Positions 34,828 to 42,549 of a stretch of DNA of 64,000 nt are shown here, piece after piece. The position numbers and the translations under genes were made by a program. The notes beneath the pieces are model-generated. The model ran no database searches, was not told the DNA's origin, and worked only from the letters and a program-made list of their open reading frames with translations. How positions within the stretch are numbered: the stretch's first letter is position 1; each line of letters starts with the position of its first letter. This DNA comes from Variovorax paradoxus EPS (GTDB lineage Bacteria > Pseudomonadota > Gammaproteobacteria > Burkholderiales > Burkholderiaceae_C): the NCBI RefSeq assembly GCF_000184745.1, contig NC_014931.1, forward strand, positions 5,766,001-5,830,000. The letters are read 5' to 3'.

Positions 34828-35745
34828 TCATCGCTCGGGTTTGAGGTCCGATCGCTCCAGCATGCTCGTGCGAAACGCCACCTTGCGCACGATCGCGGCG
34901 AAGGCGCGCGTGGGCGCCGACTCGCGCGCCTTCTGCGACCACAGCATGCCCGGCGTGCGCACCGGCGTCGGGCTCTCCAGCCGCACTGTTGCCAGGCCCG
35001 AGTTCGGTTGCACCGCATTGGCCGAGACGATGGCCGCGAGCTGCGTCTTCGCGACGAGCCCCATGATCGGCGCCAGCGTGTTGATCTCGGCCACCACCTG
35101 CGGCTCGGCACCGCAGGAGCGGAAGCACTCGTCGAGCATCTGCCGCGTCGCGAAGCTCGCAGGCAGCAGCACCATCGGCATTCTGTGCAGCTCCACCATG
35201 CGCACGCGCTTGCGGCGCGCGAGCGGATGGTTTTCGGCCACCACCAGCACCATCTCCTCGTTGTAGAGCGGCTCGAACTGCAGCGTGCCGGGCACGCCCG
35301 GCCGGTAGGCGATGCCCAGGTCGAGCGTGCCCTCCTGCAGCCGCTCGGCGATCAGGTCGGCCGCGAGCTCGTCCACCCTCACGCGCACCCGCGGATAGCG
35401 CTGCTGGAAGCCCGCGATGCAGTCCGGAATGAAGCCGAGGTTGAAGGTGTGGGTGGAGCCGATGCGCAGCTCGCCGGCCGCGGCTTCGGGGTCTTCACGC
35501 AGCGCGCCGAGGCCGCGGTCGATTTCCTGCAGCGCACGGGTCGCGTGGTGCAGAAAGGCCTCGCCCGCTTCCGTCAGCGCCACGCGCTTGCCGACGCGGT
35601 CGAAGAGCAGCGTGCCCAGCTCTTCTTCCAGTTGCTTGATCTGGTGCGACAGCGTCGACTGCGTCACATGCAGCCGCTCGGCCGCGCGGGTGAAGTTGAG
35701 CGAGCCGGCCAGCGCGCTGAAGTAGCGCAGGTGACGCAATTCCAT
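34828..35745 (-). CDS. LysR-family transcriptional regulator
   Basis: A 305-residue LTTR of the CynR/CbbR-like group. The N-terminal winged helix is MELRHLRYFSALAGSLNFTRAAERLHVTQSTLSHQ (1-35) and the rest is a two-lobe effector domain. It is divergent from the CaiB-dioxygenase-lyase-Bug cluster starting at 35869, so it probably regulates that cluster and itself. The effector could be a pathway intermediate. The true start is 35745; the much longer in-frame extension is antisense to the CaiB gene. Confidence 0.92.
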   Translation of the reverse strand: MELRHLRYFSALAGSLNFTRAAERLHVTQSTLSHQIKQLEEELGTLLFDRVGKRVALTEAGEAFLHHATRALQEIDRGLGALREDPEAAAGELRIGSTHTFNLGFIPDCIAGFQQRYPRVRVRVDELAADLIAERLQEGTLDLGIAYRPGVPGTLQFEPLYNEEMVLVVAENHPLARRKRVRMVELHRMPMVLLPASFATRQMLDECFRSCGAEPQVVAEINTLAPIMGLVAKTQLAAIVSANAVQPNSGLATVRLESPTPVRTPGMLWSQKARESAPTRAFAAIVRKVAFRTSMLERSDLKPER

Positions 35746-35780
35746 GGAGATCCCCGGTGCCTCGAACGATCGATGGCATC

Positions 35781-35832
35781 GATGGTATCCATGCAAATCC
35801 ATCATTGTTAAAAATCGTCGCGCCTGCATAGA
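35781..35832 (+). promoter_or_regulatory. candidate LysR operator and promoter of the CaiB operon
   Basis: GATGG (35781-35785) and CCATC (35799-35803) are inverted arms with 13 bp between, and the segment includes a T-N11-A pattern typical of LysR boxes. Immediately downstream TTGTTA (35805-35810) and CATAGA (35827-35832), 16 bp apart, could be -35 and -10 elements for the gene starting at 35869. The match is moderate. Confidence 0.4.
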
Positions 35833-35868
35833 GTTCGCCCCAGCCACGAACACACAGGAGACAACGCG

Positions 35869-37020
35869 GTGCACAAAGTCCTCAGCGGCATCAAGGTGCT
35901 GGAGCAAGGCACATTCATCACCGGGCCGGCGGCGGGCATGTTCCTGGCCGACCTGGGCGCCGAGGTGGTGAAGCTCGAGCAGCCGGGCAGCGGCGATCCG
36001 TTCCGCTCGTTCCGCGGCGGCCTCTACAGCCCGCACTTCCAGACCTACAACCGCAACAAGCGCAGCATCACGCTCAACCCCAAGCTGCCCGAGGACGCTG
36101 CGGTGTTCGACGAGCTGGTGAAGGAATCGGACGTCTACATCCAGAACTTCCGCCCTGGCGCGGCCGAGCGGCTGGGCGCGGGCGAGGCGCGGCTGCGCGC
36201 GCTCAACCCGCGGCTGGTGTACTGCGCGATCAGCGGCTTCGGCCAGACCGGCCCGGCCGCCAACCGCCCCGCCTACGACACGGTGGCCCAGGCGGCCAGC
36301 GCTTTCCTCAAGCTGCTGGTGAACCCGGCCAATCCGCGCGTGGTGGGACCTGCCGTGGCCGATGCGATGACCGGCTTCTACGCGGCCTATGGCGTGATGG
36401 GCGCGCTGGTGGAACGCGGGCGCACCGGCCAGGGCCGCAAGGTCGAGGTGTCGATGCTCGAGGCCATGTGCCACTTCAACCTCGATGCCTTCACGCACTA
36501 CTTTTCCGAGAACGAGATCATGGGTCCGTTCAGCCGGCCGAGCGTCTCGCAGTCGTACGTGCTCGAGTGCGCCGACGGCCTGTGGATCGCGCTGCACATG
36601 TCCTCGCCCGAGAAGTTCTGGCAGGGCCTGGCCAACGCGATCGAGCGGCCCGACCTCTTTCAGGATGTGCGCTTCGCGACGCGCGAGGGCCGCATCGCGC
36701 ACCAGAACGACATGATCGCCCTGCTCGACGGCCTGTTCCGCGCACGCACCCGCGCCGACTGGTGCGCGCGGCTGGAGGCCGAAGACGTGCCCCACGCCCC
36801 GATGTACGACACCCGTGAGGCGATGGAAGACCCTCAGGCCCGCCACCTGCAACTCGAGGTGAGCGCGCCGCACCCCGAAGGCGGCGAGTGGCGGACCATC
36901 CGCTCGCCCGTGAGCTTCGACGGCGAAAGGCCGCTCGAAGTCACCGCGCCGCCGCTCTTGGGCGCGGACAACGACGCCATCGTCGGGCCGATACGGCGGC
37001 GCCTGCAAGCCACCGCCTGA
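35869..37020 (+). CDS. CaiB/BaiF CoA-transferase family protein
   Basis: A 383-residue class III CoA-transferase moving CoA between carboxylic acids. It has GIKVLEQGTFITGPAAGMFLADLGAEVVKLE at the N-terminus, NRNKRSITLN, QNFRPGAAERLG, and the catalytic-Asp region GPAVADAMTGFYAA. The start is GTG with AGGAG (about 10 bp) upstream. It opens the plus-strand cluster with an intradiol dioxygenase, a citrate-synthase-like lyase and two Bug receptors, under a divergent LysR gene. It may activate the acid taken up through the Bug receptors. The substrate is not evident. Confidence 0.9.
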   Translation: MHKVLSGIKVLEQGTFITGPAAGMFLADLGAEVVKLEQPGSGDPFRSFRGGLYSPHFQTYNRNKRSITLNPKLPEDAAVFDELVKESDVYIQNFRPGAAERLGAGEARLRALNPRLVYCAISGFGQTGPAANRPAYDTVAQAASAFLKLLVNPANPRVVGPAVADAMTGFYAAYGVMGALVERGRTGQGRKVEVSMLEAMCHFNLDAFTHYFSENEIMGPFSRPSVSQSYVLECADGLWIALHMSSPEKFWQGLANAIERPDLFQDVRFATREGRIAHQNDMIALLDGLFRARTRADWCARLEAEDVPHAPMYDTREAMEDPQARHLQLEVSAPHPEGGEWRTIRSPVSFDGERPLEVTAPPLLGADNDAIVGPIRRRLQATA

Positions 37021-37057
37021 CGCATCCCATCGCCACGAGAAAAAGGAGACGAACCCC

Positions 37058-37969
37058 ATGACCCCTTCGAACGAGAACGAGCTCACCCAGGCCGCGCTGC
37101 AGCGCCTGGAGGGCGCCGCCGATCCGCGCTTCGCGGAAGTGATGCGCTCGCTGATCACCCACCTGCACGCCTTCATCCGCGAGGTCGATCTGCAGCCCGC
37201 CGAATGGATGGCCGGCATCGAGTTCTTGACCGCCGTGGGCCAGGCCTGCGACGACAAGCGCCAGGAGTTCATCCTGCTGTCGGACACGCTCGGCGCTTCG
37301 ATGATGGTGGTGATGCTCGACCAGCTGCGCGCCGCCGCCCGCACAGGCCAATCAAGCCAGGCCGGCAAGACGCTGCACGCGACCGAGACCACCGAGGCCA
37401 CGGTGCAGGGCCCCTACTACTGGGACGGCGCGCCCGACCTGCCTCTCGGCGCCGACATCGCGCCCGGCGTGCGCGGCGAGCCCGCGTTCTACAGCGGCCG
37501 CGTCACCGACACCCGCGGCCAGCCGCTCGCGAACGCGCTGCTCGACATCTGGTCGGGCGACGGCGAGGGCGTGTACGACATGCAGGTCGAAGGCGCGGGC
37601 ATGGCGGCGCGTGCGCGCATCCGCACCGACGCCGAGGGCCGCTACTGGTTCTGGTCGATCAAGCCCTCGTACTACCCGGTGCCGGTCGACGGTCCCGTGG
37701 GCCGCATGCTCGCCGGCATGGGCCGCCACCCCAACCGGCCCGGCCACATCCACATGAAGGTGGTGGCCGAGGGGCACGCGCCGGTGACCACGCACCTCTT
37801 CGTGGCAGGCAGCCCCTACATCGATTCGGATGCGGTGTTCGGCGTGCGGCCCAGCCTCGTCGTCGATTTCGAATCCCACCCGCCCGGCAAGGCGCCCGAC
37901 GGCCGCGCGATCGAGCGGCCGTACTGGTCCGCGCACTACGACTTCCATCTCCAACCCGAGGCCGCCTGA
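37058..37969 (+). CDS. intradiol ring-cleavage dioxygenase (hydroxyquinol/catechol 1,2-dioxygenase type)
   Basis: A 303-residue non-heme Fe(III) dioxygenase opening a catechol-type ring between the hydroxyls. The N-terminal helical dimerisation domain (about 1-105) is followed by the catalytic beta-sandwich. Probable iron ligands are the Tyr in GEGVYD, the Tyr in SYYPVPVDGPVG, and both His in RPGHIHMKV. The size and N-terminal domain resemble hydroxyquinol 1,2-dioxygenases. A strong AAAAGGAG site precedes the ATG. It lacks an adjacent muconate cycloisomerase or maleylacetate reductase, so downstream steps are either elsewhere or different. Confidence 0.9.
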   Translation: MTPSNENELTQAALQRLEGAADPRFAEVMRSLITHLHAFIREVDLQPAEWMAGIEFLTAVGQACDDKRQEFILLSDTLGASMMVVMLDQLRAAARTGQSSQAGKTLHATETTEATVQGPYYWDGAPDLPLGADIAPGVRGEPAFYSGRVTDTRGQPLANALLDIWSGDGEGVYDMQVEGAGMAARARIRTDAEGRYWFWSIKPSYYPVPVDGPVGRMLAGMGRHPNRPGHIHMKVVAEGHAPVTTHLFVAGSPYIDSDAVFGVRPSLVVDFESHPPGKAPDGRAIERPYWSAHYDFHLQPEAA

Positions 37970-37970
37970 G

Positions 37971-38010
37971 CCCCGATCCACCTCGATCCACCTCGACCCA
38001 CCTCGATCCA
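37971..38010. repeat. four tandem 10-bp units before the lyase gene
   Basis: Units CCCCGATCCA, CCTCGATCCA, CCTCGACCCA and CCTCGATCCA follow one another between the dioxygenase stop (37969) and the lyase start (38025). They occupy most of the 55-bp spacer and may place the ribosome-binding region; no clear Shine-Dalgarno is left before 38025. Confidence 0.9.
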
Positions 38011-38024
38011 CTGCATACGCTCTC

Positions 38025-38831
38025 ATGAAAATCGGCAAATCCACCGTCCCGCGCACCGCCATCTGCACCTCGGACGAACACACCATCGTCGTTCGCGGGC
38101 AGGACCTGTGCCGCGACCTCATCGGCAAGCTCTCGTTCGCGGATTACTTCTTCCTGTTGCTCACCGGCAAGCAACCCGATGCGGCCTGCAGCACGGTGCT
38201 CAACGCCACGCTGGTGGCCATTGCCGAGCACGGCCTCGTGCCCAGCGTGCAGGCCAGCCGCATGACCTTCGCCGCCGCGCCCGACGCGCTGCAGGGCGCA
38301 GTCGCCGCGGGCATCCTGGGCTGCGGCTCGGTGATCCTGGGCGCGTCGGAAACCGCGGGGCGCCTCTTCGCCGACGTGGCGGCGCGCGTCGATGCGGGCG
38401 AAGCGCTCGACGACGTGGCCGCCGCCACGATCCGCGCGCTGAAGGAAAGCCGCCAGGCCATCCCCGGCTACGGCCATCCGCTGCACAAGGCGAACGATCC
38501 GCGCGTGGACCGGCTCATCGAAGTGGCCGCCGAAGCCGGCGCCGACATGCGCTACGTGCGCATCGCGCAGGCGCTGGAGCGCGTGATCCCCGGCATCGTG
38601 GGCCGCGAGTTGCGCATGAACGTCTCGGCCGCCATTCCGGCCGTGCTGCTGGGCGTGGGCTTTCCGGTGGCGTCGCTGCGCGGCGTGCCGATCCTTGCGC
38701 GCACCGCGGGCCTGATCGCGCACCTGGCCGAAGAGGCCGAGACGCCGAGCGGCTTCGCCCTCTCCTACCAGGCCACGCGCGAACTGCAGTACGACGGCCA
38801 GGTGCCCGCGGGCTTCGGGAGCGCGGCATGA
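38025..38831 (+). CDS. citrate-synthase-like citryl-CoA lyase family protein with altered active site
   Basis: A 268-residue, short citrate synthase-fold protein. It keeps the histidine loop GYGHPLHKANDPR (His151, His154) and the C-terminal ARTAGLIAHLAEE block. At the position where citrate synthases have catalytic Asp in an NVD motif it reads MNVSAAIPAVLL (Ser201). The short size resembles citryl-CoA/(3S)-citramalyl-CoA-type lyases rather than full synthases. In this cluster it could cleave or form a C-C bond in a CoA ester produced from ring-cleavage products. Reaction unproven. Its stop overlaps the Bug gene by four bases (ATGA). Confidence 0.8.
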   Translation: MKIGKSTVPRTAICTSDEHTIVVRGQDLCRDLIGKLSFADYFFLLLTGKQPDAACSTVLNATLVAIAEHGLVPSVQASRMTFAAAPDALQGAVAAGILGCGSVILGASETAGRLFADVAARVDAGEALDDVAAATIRALKESRQAIPGYGHPLHKANDPRVDRLIEVAAEAGADMRYVRIAQALERVIPGIVGRELRMNVSAAIPAVLLGVGFPVASLRGVPILARTAGLIAHLAEEAETPSGFALSYQATRELQYDGQVPAGFGSAA

Positions 38832-39769
38832 AGCGCCGTCTGCTGCTCGCCGGCGCACTGCTGGCCACCGGCGCAGCGCTCGCGCAGGGTTCGCCGCGTC
38901 CGCTGAAGATCGTGGTGCCCTTCGGCGCCGGCACGTCCACCGACATCGTCGGCCGCATCCTGGCCGATGCGCTGGGCCGGCAGCTCGGCGTGGCCGCAAT
39001 CGTGGAGAACAAGCCGGGCGCGGGCGGCTCGATCGGCAGCGAGCAGGTCGCGCGCTCCAACGACGGCCAGACGCTCTTGATGGGCACGGTCGGCACGCAT
39101 GCGATCAACCCCTCGCTCTACAAGCGCCTGCCGTACCAGCCGCTGCGCGACTTCGTGCCGCTGGGCTTCGCGGGCGCGACGCCCACGCTGCTGGTGGTGC
39201 CCGCGAACTCGCCGTGGAAAAGCGTGGCCGACCTGGGCGCCGCGACCGGCAACGTGAACTTCGCCTCGGCCGGCAACGGCACCTCAGGCCACCTCGCGGG
39301 CGAGCTGCTCAACGTGCGACTCGCGAAGAACTTCATGCACGTGCCCTACCGCGACGGCGCGCAGGCCATGACCGAGCTCATGGCCGGCAACGTGCAGTTC
39401 ATGTTCTATCACCCGGCCGCGGTGATGCCACAGGTGCGCGCGGGCAAGCTGCGCGCGCTCGGCGCGTCGGGCGCCAAGCGCAGTGCGGCCGCGCCCGATG
39501 TGCCCACGCTGATGGAGCAAGGCGTGAAGGACTTCGACCTCGTCGCGTGGTTCATGTTGTATGCGCCCACCAGCATGCCGGCTGCGCAGCGCGACCGCCT
39601 GCGCGAGGCCACGCGCCAGGTGCTGGCCCAGCCCGAGGTGCGCGAAAAGCTCGCGCAGCAAGGCATCGAACACGCCGAGTTGAACACCGAGCAACTCGAC
39701 GCCTTCGCGCGCACGGAGATCGCCAAGTGGGGCGAGGCCGTGCGGCGCTCGGGCGCGCAGATCGACTGA
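38828..39769 (+). CDS. Bug/TctC-family receptor, copy in the dioxygenase cluster
   Basis: A 313-residue periplasmic receptor. The signal peptide is MKRRLLLAGALLATGAALAQ; the mature protein begins GSPRPLKIVVPFGAGTSTD and has ENKPGAGGSIGSEQ and LPYQPLRDFVPLGF, the Bug pattern. Translation is coupled to the lyase gene (ATGA overlap), a firm link between uptake and the enzymes upstream. No TctA/TctB genes adjoin it. Confidence 0.92.
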   Translation: MKRRLLLAGALLATGAALAQGSPRPLKIVVPFGAGTSTDIVGRILADALGRQLGVAAIVENKPGAGGSIGSEQVARSNDGQTLLMGTVGTHAINPSLYKRLPYQPLRDFVPLGFAGATPTLLVVPANSPWKSVADLGAATGNVNFASAGNGTSGHLAGELLNVRLAKNFMHVPYRDGAQAMTELMAGNVQFMFYHPAAVMPQVRAGKLRALGASGAKRSAAAPDVPTLMEQGVKDFDLVAWFMLYAPTSMPAAQRDRLREATRQVLAQPEVREKLAQQGIEHAELNTEQLDAFARTEIAKWGEAVRRSGAQID

Positions 39770-39907
39770 CGGGCACGCACGGCGCGAGCCCGCAAGCGCA
39801 AAGGAGTCCAGGCCCTCGACGGATCAACAGGGCGAAGAAGAAGAGCACCGGCCGCAGAGCCGATTCAAGCAAACAAAAGCGGGTACGACCCGCGACAGGA
39901 GACATTC

Positions 39908-40885
39908 ATGCGTTCGACATTCAAATGGCTGGCCGGCCCCTTCATCGGCCTCCTTCTCGGCCTCGCGTGCAGCTTCGCGTCCGCGCAGGGCGCGGCCTGG
40001 CCCAGCAAGCCGATCCGCATCGTGGTGGGCTTCGCGCCCGGCACGCCGCCGGACATCTTCGCGCGGCTGTACGGCGAGTACATGGCGCGCCAGCTCGGCG
40101 TGCCGGTGGTGATCGACAACAAGCCGGGCACCGCCGGCAACCTGGCCTCCGACGCGGTGGCGAAGGCACCGCCCGACGGCTACACCTTCCTCTACAACCT
40201 GTCGACGGCGTTCACGATCAACCCGTACATCTACGCCAAGCTGCCCTTCGATCCGCAGAAGGACCTGGTGCCGGTCGCGACCACGATGCGGCAGGGGTTG
40301 GTGCTGATCGCGAGTCCGAAATTCCCGGCCAAGTCGGTCAAGGAACTGATCGCCGCCGCGAAGGCGAAGCCGGGCACGATCTCGCATGCCTCCTACGGCG
40401 CGGGAAGTCCGTCGCACCTGATCGTGGAATGGTTCAAGGACGAGACCGGCACCGACATGCTGCACGTGCCCTACCGCGCGAGCCCCGTGGCCGACGTGGT
40501 GGGCGGACAGGTCGACACGGTGATGGAGCCGATCGCCACCGGCTACCAGCTGATCAGCAGCGGCCGCGTGCAGGCCCTCGCCTATTCCGGCCCGAGCCGC
40601 CACCCCGCGATGCCCGACGTGCCCACGCTCTCCGAAGTGGTGCCCGGCCTCGTGATGACCTCGTGGCACGGCCTCTGGGCGCCGGCCGCGACGCCGGTCG
40701 CGATACAGCAGCGCTTCAACGCCGTGATGATCGAAGCCAGCAAGGACCCCGACCTGGCCAAGCGCATCCGCGACCTGAACAGCGAGCCGCTCGGACTCAC
40801 GCAGGCCGAGATGGCCGCGGCGGTGCGGCGCGATGCGGACATCTACAGCCGCATCGTGAAGGCGAAGAACATCCGGGTGGATTGA
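39908..40885 (+). CDS. Bug/TctC-family receptor, second copy in the dioxygenase cluster
   Basis: A 325-residue periplasmic receptor with signal MRSTFKWLAGPFIGLLLGLA cleaved near SFASAQ. The mature part has WPSKPIRIVVGFAPGTPPD, DNKPGTAGNLASD and LPFDPQKDLVP. A perfect AGGAGA site precedes the ATG. It lies 138 bp after the first Bug gene; the spacer holds a small GCGGGTACGACCCGC hairpin. The two receptors differ in the binding-site loops and probably bind different acids. It is the last gene of the cluster; a long hairpin follows at 40949-41007. Confidence 0.92.
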   Translation: MRSTFKWLAGPFIGLLLGLACSFASAQGAAWPSKPIRIVVGFAPGTPPDIFARLYGEYMARQLGVPVVIDNKPGTAGNLASDAVAKAPPDGYTFLYNLSTAFTINPYIYAKLPFDPQKDLVPVATTMRQGLVLIASPKFPAKSVKELIAAAKAKPGTISHASYGAGSPSHLIVEWFKDETGTDMLHVPYRASPVADVVGGQVDTVMEPIATGYQLISSGRVQALAYSGPSRHPAMPDVPTLSEVVPGLVMTSWHGLWAPAATPVAIQQRFNAVMIEASKDPDLAKRIRDLNSEPLGLTQAEMAAAVRRDADIYSRIVKAKNIRVD

Positions 40886-40897
40886 CGCGCCCTTGCC

Positions 40898-41007
40898 ATG
40901 GACAGACAGAGCCGTTCGGCATAAGCCTGCTTCATGGACGGACAGAGCCGTTCGGGCTGCGCTTGTCGAAGCCTTGCGCAACGCTTCGACAAGCTCAGCG
41001 CGAACGG
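40898..41007. repeat. palindromic intergenic repeat (REP-like), copy 1
   Basis: Inverted arms of 25 bp at 40949-40973 and 40983-41007 (outer CCGTTCG/CGAACGG, inner TGTCGAAGC/GCTTCGACA) match at 23 of 25 positions with a loop of about 10. The left side is also preceded by a direct partial copy: CATGGACAGACAGAGCCGTT (from 40898) and CATGGACGGACAGAGCCGTT (from 40933). It lies between two convergent operons and may double as a terminator. A second copy of this family is inside mccB. Confidence 0.9.
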
Positions 41008-41058
41008 ATGGATGGAGATGGAGGACGGATTGGCCTGAACCGGCACGACGACGAGAGC

Positions 41059-41370
41059 CTACGCCGTCTCGCGCTGCGTGAAGCTGTCGGGCAGATCGTC
41101 CGCGGCCGTCATGTCATTTGGCTCGTTCACATCGACCGCATCCACGCGCGCACCGGCCGGCCCCTGGCGCGCCCAGCGGACCAGCGCCTCGACGGCATCG
41201 ACTTCTCCGGCCGCGAGCGCCTCCACGCTGCCGTCGCGCCGGTTGCGTACCCAGCCGCGCACGCCGAGCCGCTCGGCGGCCTGCACCATCGACCAGCGAT
41301 AGCCCACGCCCTGCACGAGGCCGCGGACGACGAGATGGCGGGTGACGATGGTGTTGGCGTTGGCGCTCAT
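41059..41370 (-). CDS. acylphosphatase
   Basis: A 103-residue acylphosphatase hydrolysing acyl phosphates. The motif [22 protein letters not shown] carries the catalytic Arg (GYRW), and [13 protein letters not shown] carries the catalytic Asn. It is the last gene of the minus-strand run IclR, cupin, Bug, CaiB, acyl-CoA dehydrogenase, acylphosphatase, 9 bp after the dehydrogenase. A metabolic role with acyl-CoA enzymes is possible but the family is also found alone. Confidence 0.9.
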   Translation of the reverse strand: MSANANTIVTRHLVVRGLVQGVGYRWSMVQAAERLGVRGWVRNRRDGSVEALAAGEVDAVEALVRWARQGPAGARVDAVDVNEPNDMTAADDLPDSFTQRETA

Positions 41371-41379
41371 GAACAGTGG

Positions 41380-42549
41380 TCAGTACGACTTGGGCAAGCC
41401 GAGGGCCTTCTCGGCGATGAAGTTCAGGATCATCTGCGGGCTCACCGGCGCGATGCGCGGAATGTAGCTCTCGCGCAGCAGACGCTCGACATGGTATTCC
41501 TTGGCATAGCCCATGCCACCCAGCGTGAGGACGGCGTTCTGGCAGGCGTCGTGCGCCGCCTCGGCCGCGAGGTACTTGGCGGCGTTGGCCTCGATGCCGC
41601 AGGGCTCGTTCGCGTCGTACAGCGTGGCGGCCTTGAGCATCATCAGGTCGGCCGCTTCCAGGTTGGCCCAGGCGCGCGCGAGCGGATGCGCCACGCCCTG
41701 GTTCTGCCCGATGGGCCGGCCGAACACGACGCGCTCCTGCGCGTACTGCGAGGCGATGCGCAGCGCGGCGCTGCCGATGCCGATGGCTTCGGCCGCGATC
41801 AATATGCGTTCCGGGTTGAGGCCGTGCAGGATGTATTCGAAGCCGCGCCCTTCCTCGCCGATGCGGTCTTCTTCCGGCACTTCGAGGCCGTCGATGAAGA
41901 GCATGTTCGAGTCCACTGCCGCGCGGCCCAGCTTGTGGATCTCGCGCACCTCGACTTTGCTGCGGTCCAGCGCCGTGTAGAACAGCGTGAGGCCCTGCGT
42001 GGGCTTCTTCACCTGGTCGATGGGCGTGGTGCGGGTGAGGATCAGCATGCGGTCGGCCACCTGCGCGGTCGAGATCCATATCTTGCGTCCGTGCAGCAGG
42101 TAGCTGCCGTTCGGCTGGCGCACCGCCTGCGTCTTGAGGCTGGTGGTGTCGAGCCCCGCATCGGGCTCGGTCACGGCGAAGCAGGCCTTCTCGGTGCCCG
42201 CGATCAGCGGCGGCAGGAAGCGCTGGCGCTGCGCCTCGGTGCCGAACACCACCACCGGGTTGAGGCCAAAGATGTTCATGTGCACCGACGACGCGCCCGA
42301 CATGCCCGCGCCCGAGGCGCTGATGGCGCGCATCATCAGCGCCGCCTCGGTGATGCCGAGCCCCGCGCCGCCCTGCGCCTCGGGCATCGCGATGCCGAGC
42401 CAGCCGCTTTCGGCGACGGCGCGGTGGAACGCATGCGGGAACACGGCGCGTTCGTCGTGGTCGCGCCAGTAGTCGATGGGGAAGTCTTCGCAGAGGCGCT
42501 CGATGGCGGCGACGAGCGAGCGCTGGTCTTCGTTCAGGGAGAAATTCAT
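41380..42549 (-). CDS. acyl-CoA dehydrogenase family protein
   Basis: A 389-residue FAD enzyme introducing a 2,3-double bond into an acyl-CoA. It has the FAD/substrate segments CFAVTEPDAGLDTTSLKTQA and GRKIWISTAQ, and C-terminal TLGGMGYAKEYHVERLLRES. It overlaps the CaiB gene upstream by four bases (ATGA). The pair CoA-transferase plus dehydrogenase suggests activation then oxidation of an organic acid imported through the Bug receptor. The chain length or branching of the substrate is not evident. Confidence 0.9.
   Translation of the reverse strand: MNFSLNEDQRSLVAAIERLCEDFPIDYWRDHDERAVFPHAFHRAVAESGWLGIAMPEAQGGAGLGITEAALMMRAISASGAGMSGASSVHMNIFGLNPVVVFGTEAQRQRFLPPLIAGTEKACFAVTEPDAGLDTTSLKTQAVRQPNGSYLLHGRKIWISTAQVADRMLILTRTTPIDQVKKPTQGLTLFYTALDRSKVEVREIHKLGRAAVDSNMLFIDGLEVPEEDRIGEEGRGFEYILHGLNPERILIAAEAIGIGSAALRIASQYAQERVVFGRPIGQNQGVAHPLARAWANLEAADLMMLKAATLYDANEPCGIEANAAKYLAAEAAHDACQNAVLTLGGMGYAKEYHVERLLRESYIPRIAPVSPQMILNFIAEKALGLPKSY

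Noticed and set aside
34828-37401. Apparent 857-residue LysR fusion protein
   Set aside because: The N-terminal two thirds is antisense to the CaiB gene; the family start MELRHLRYF is at 35745.
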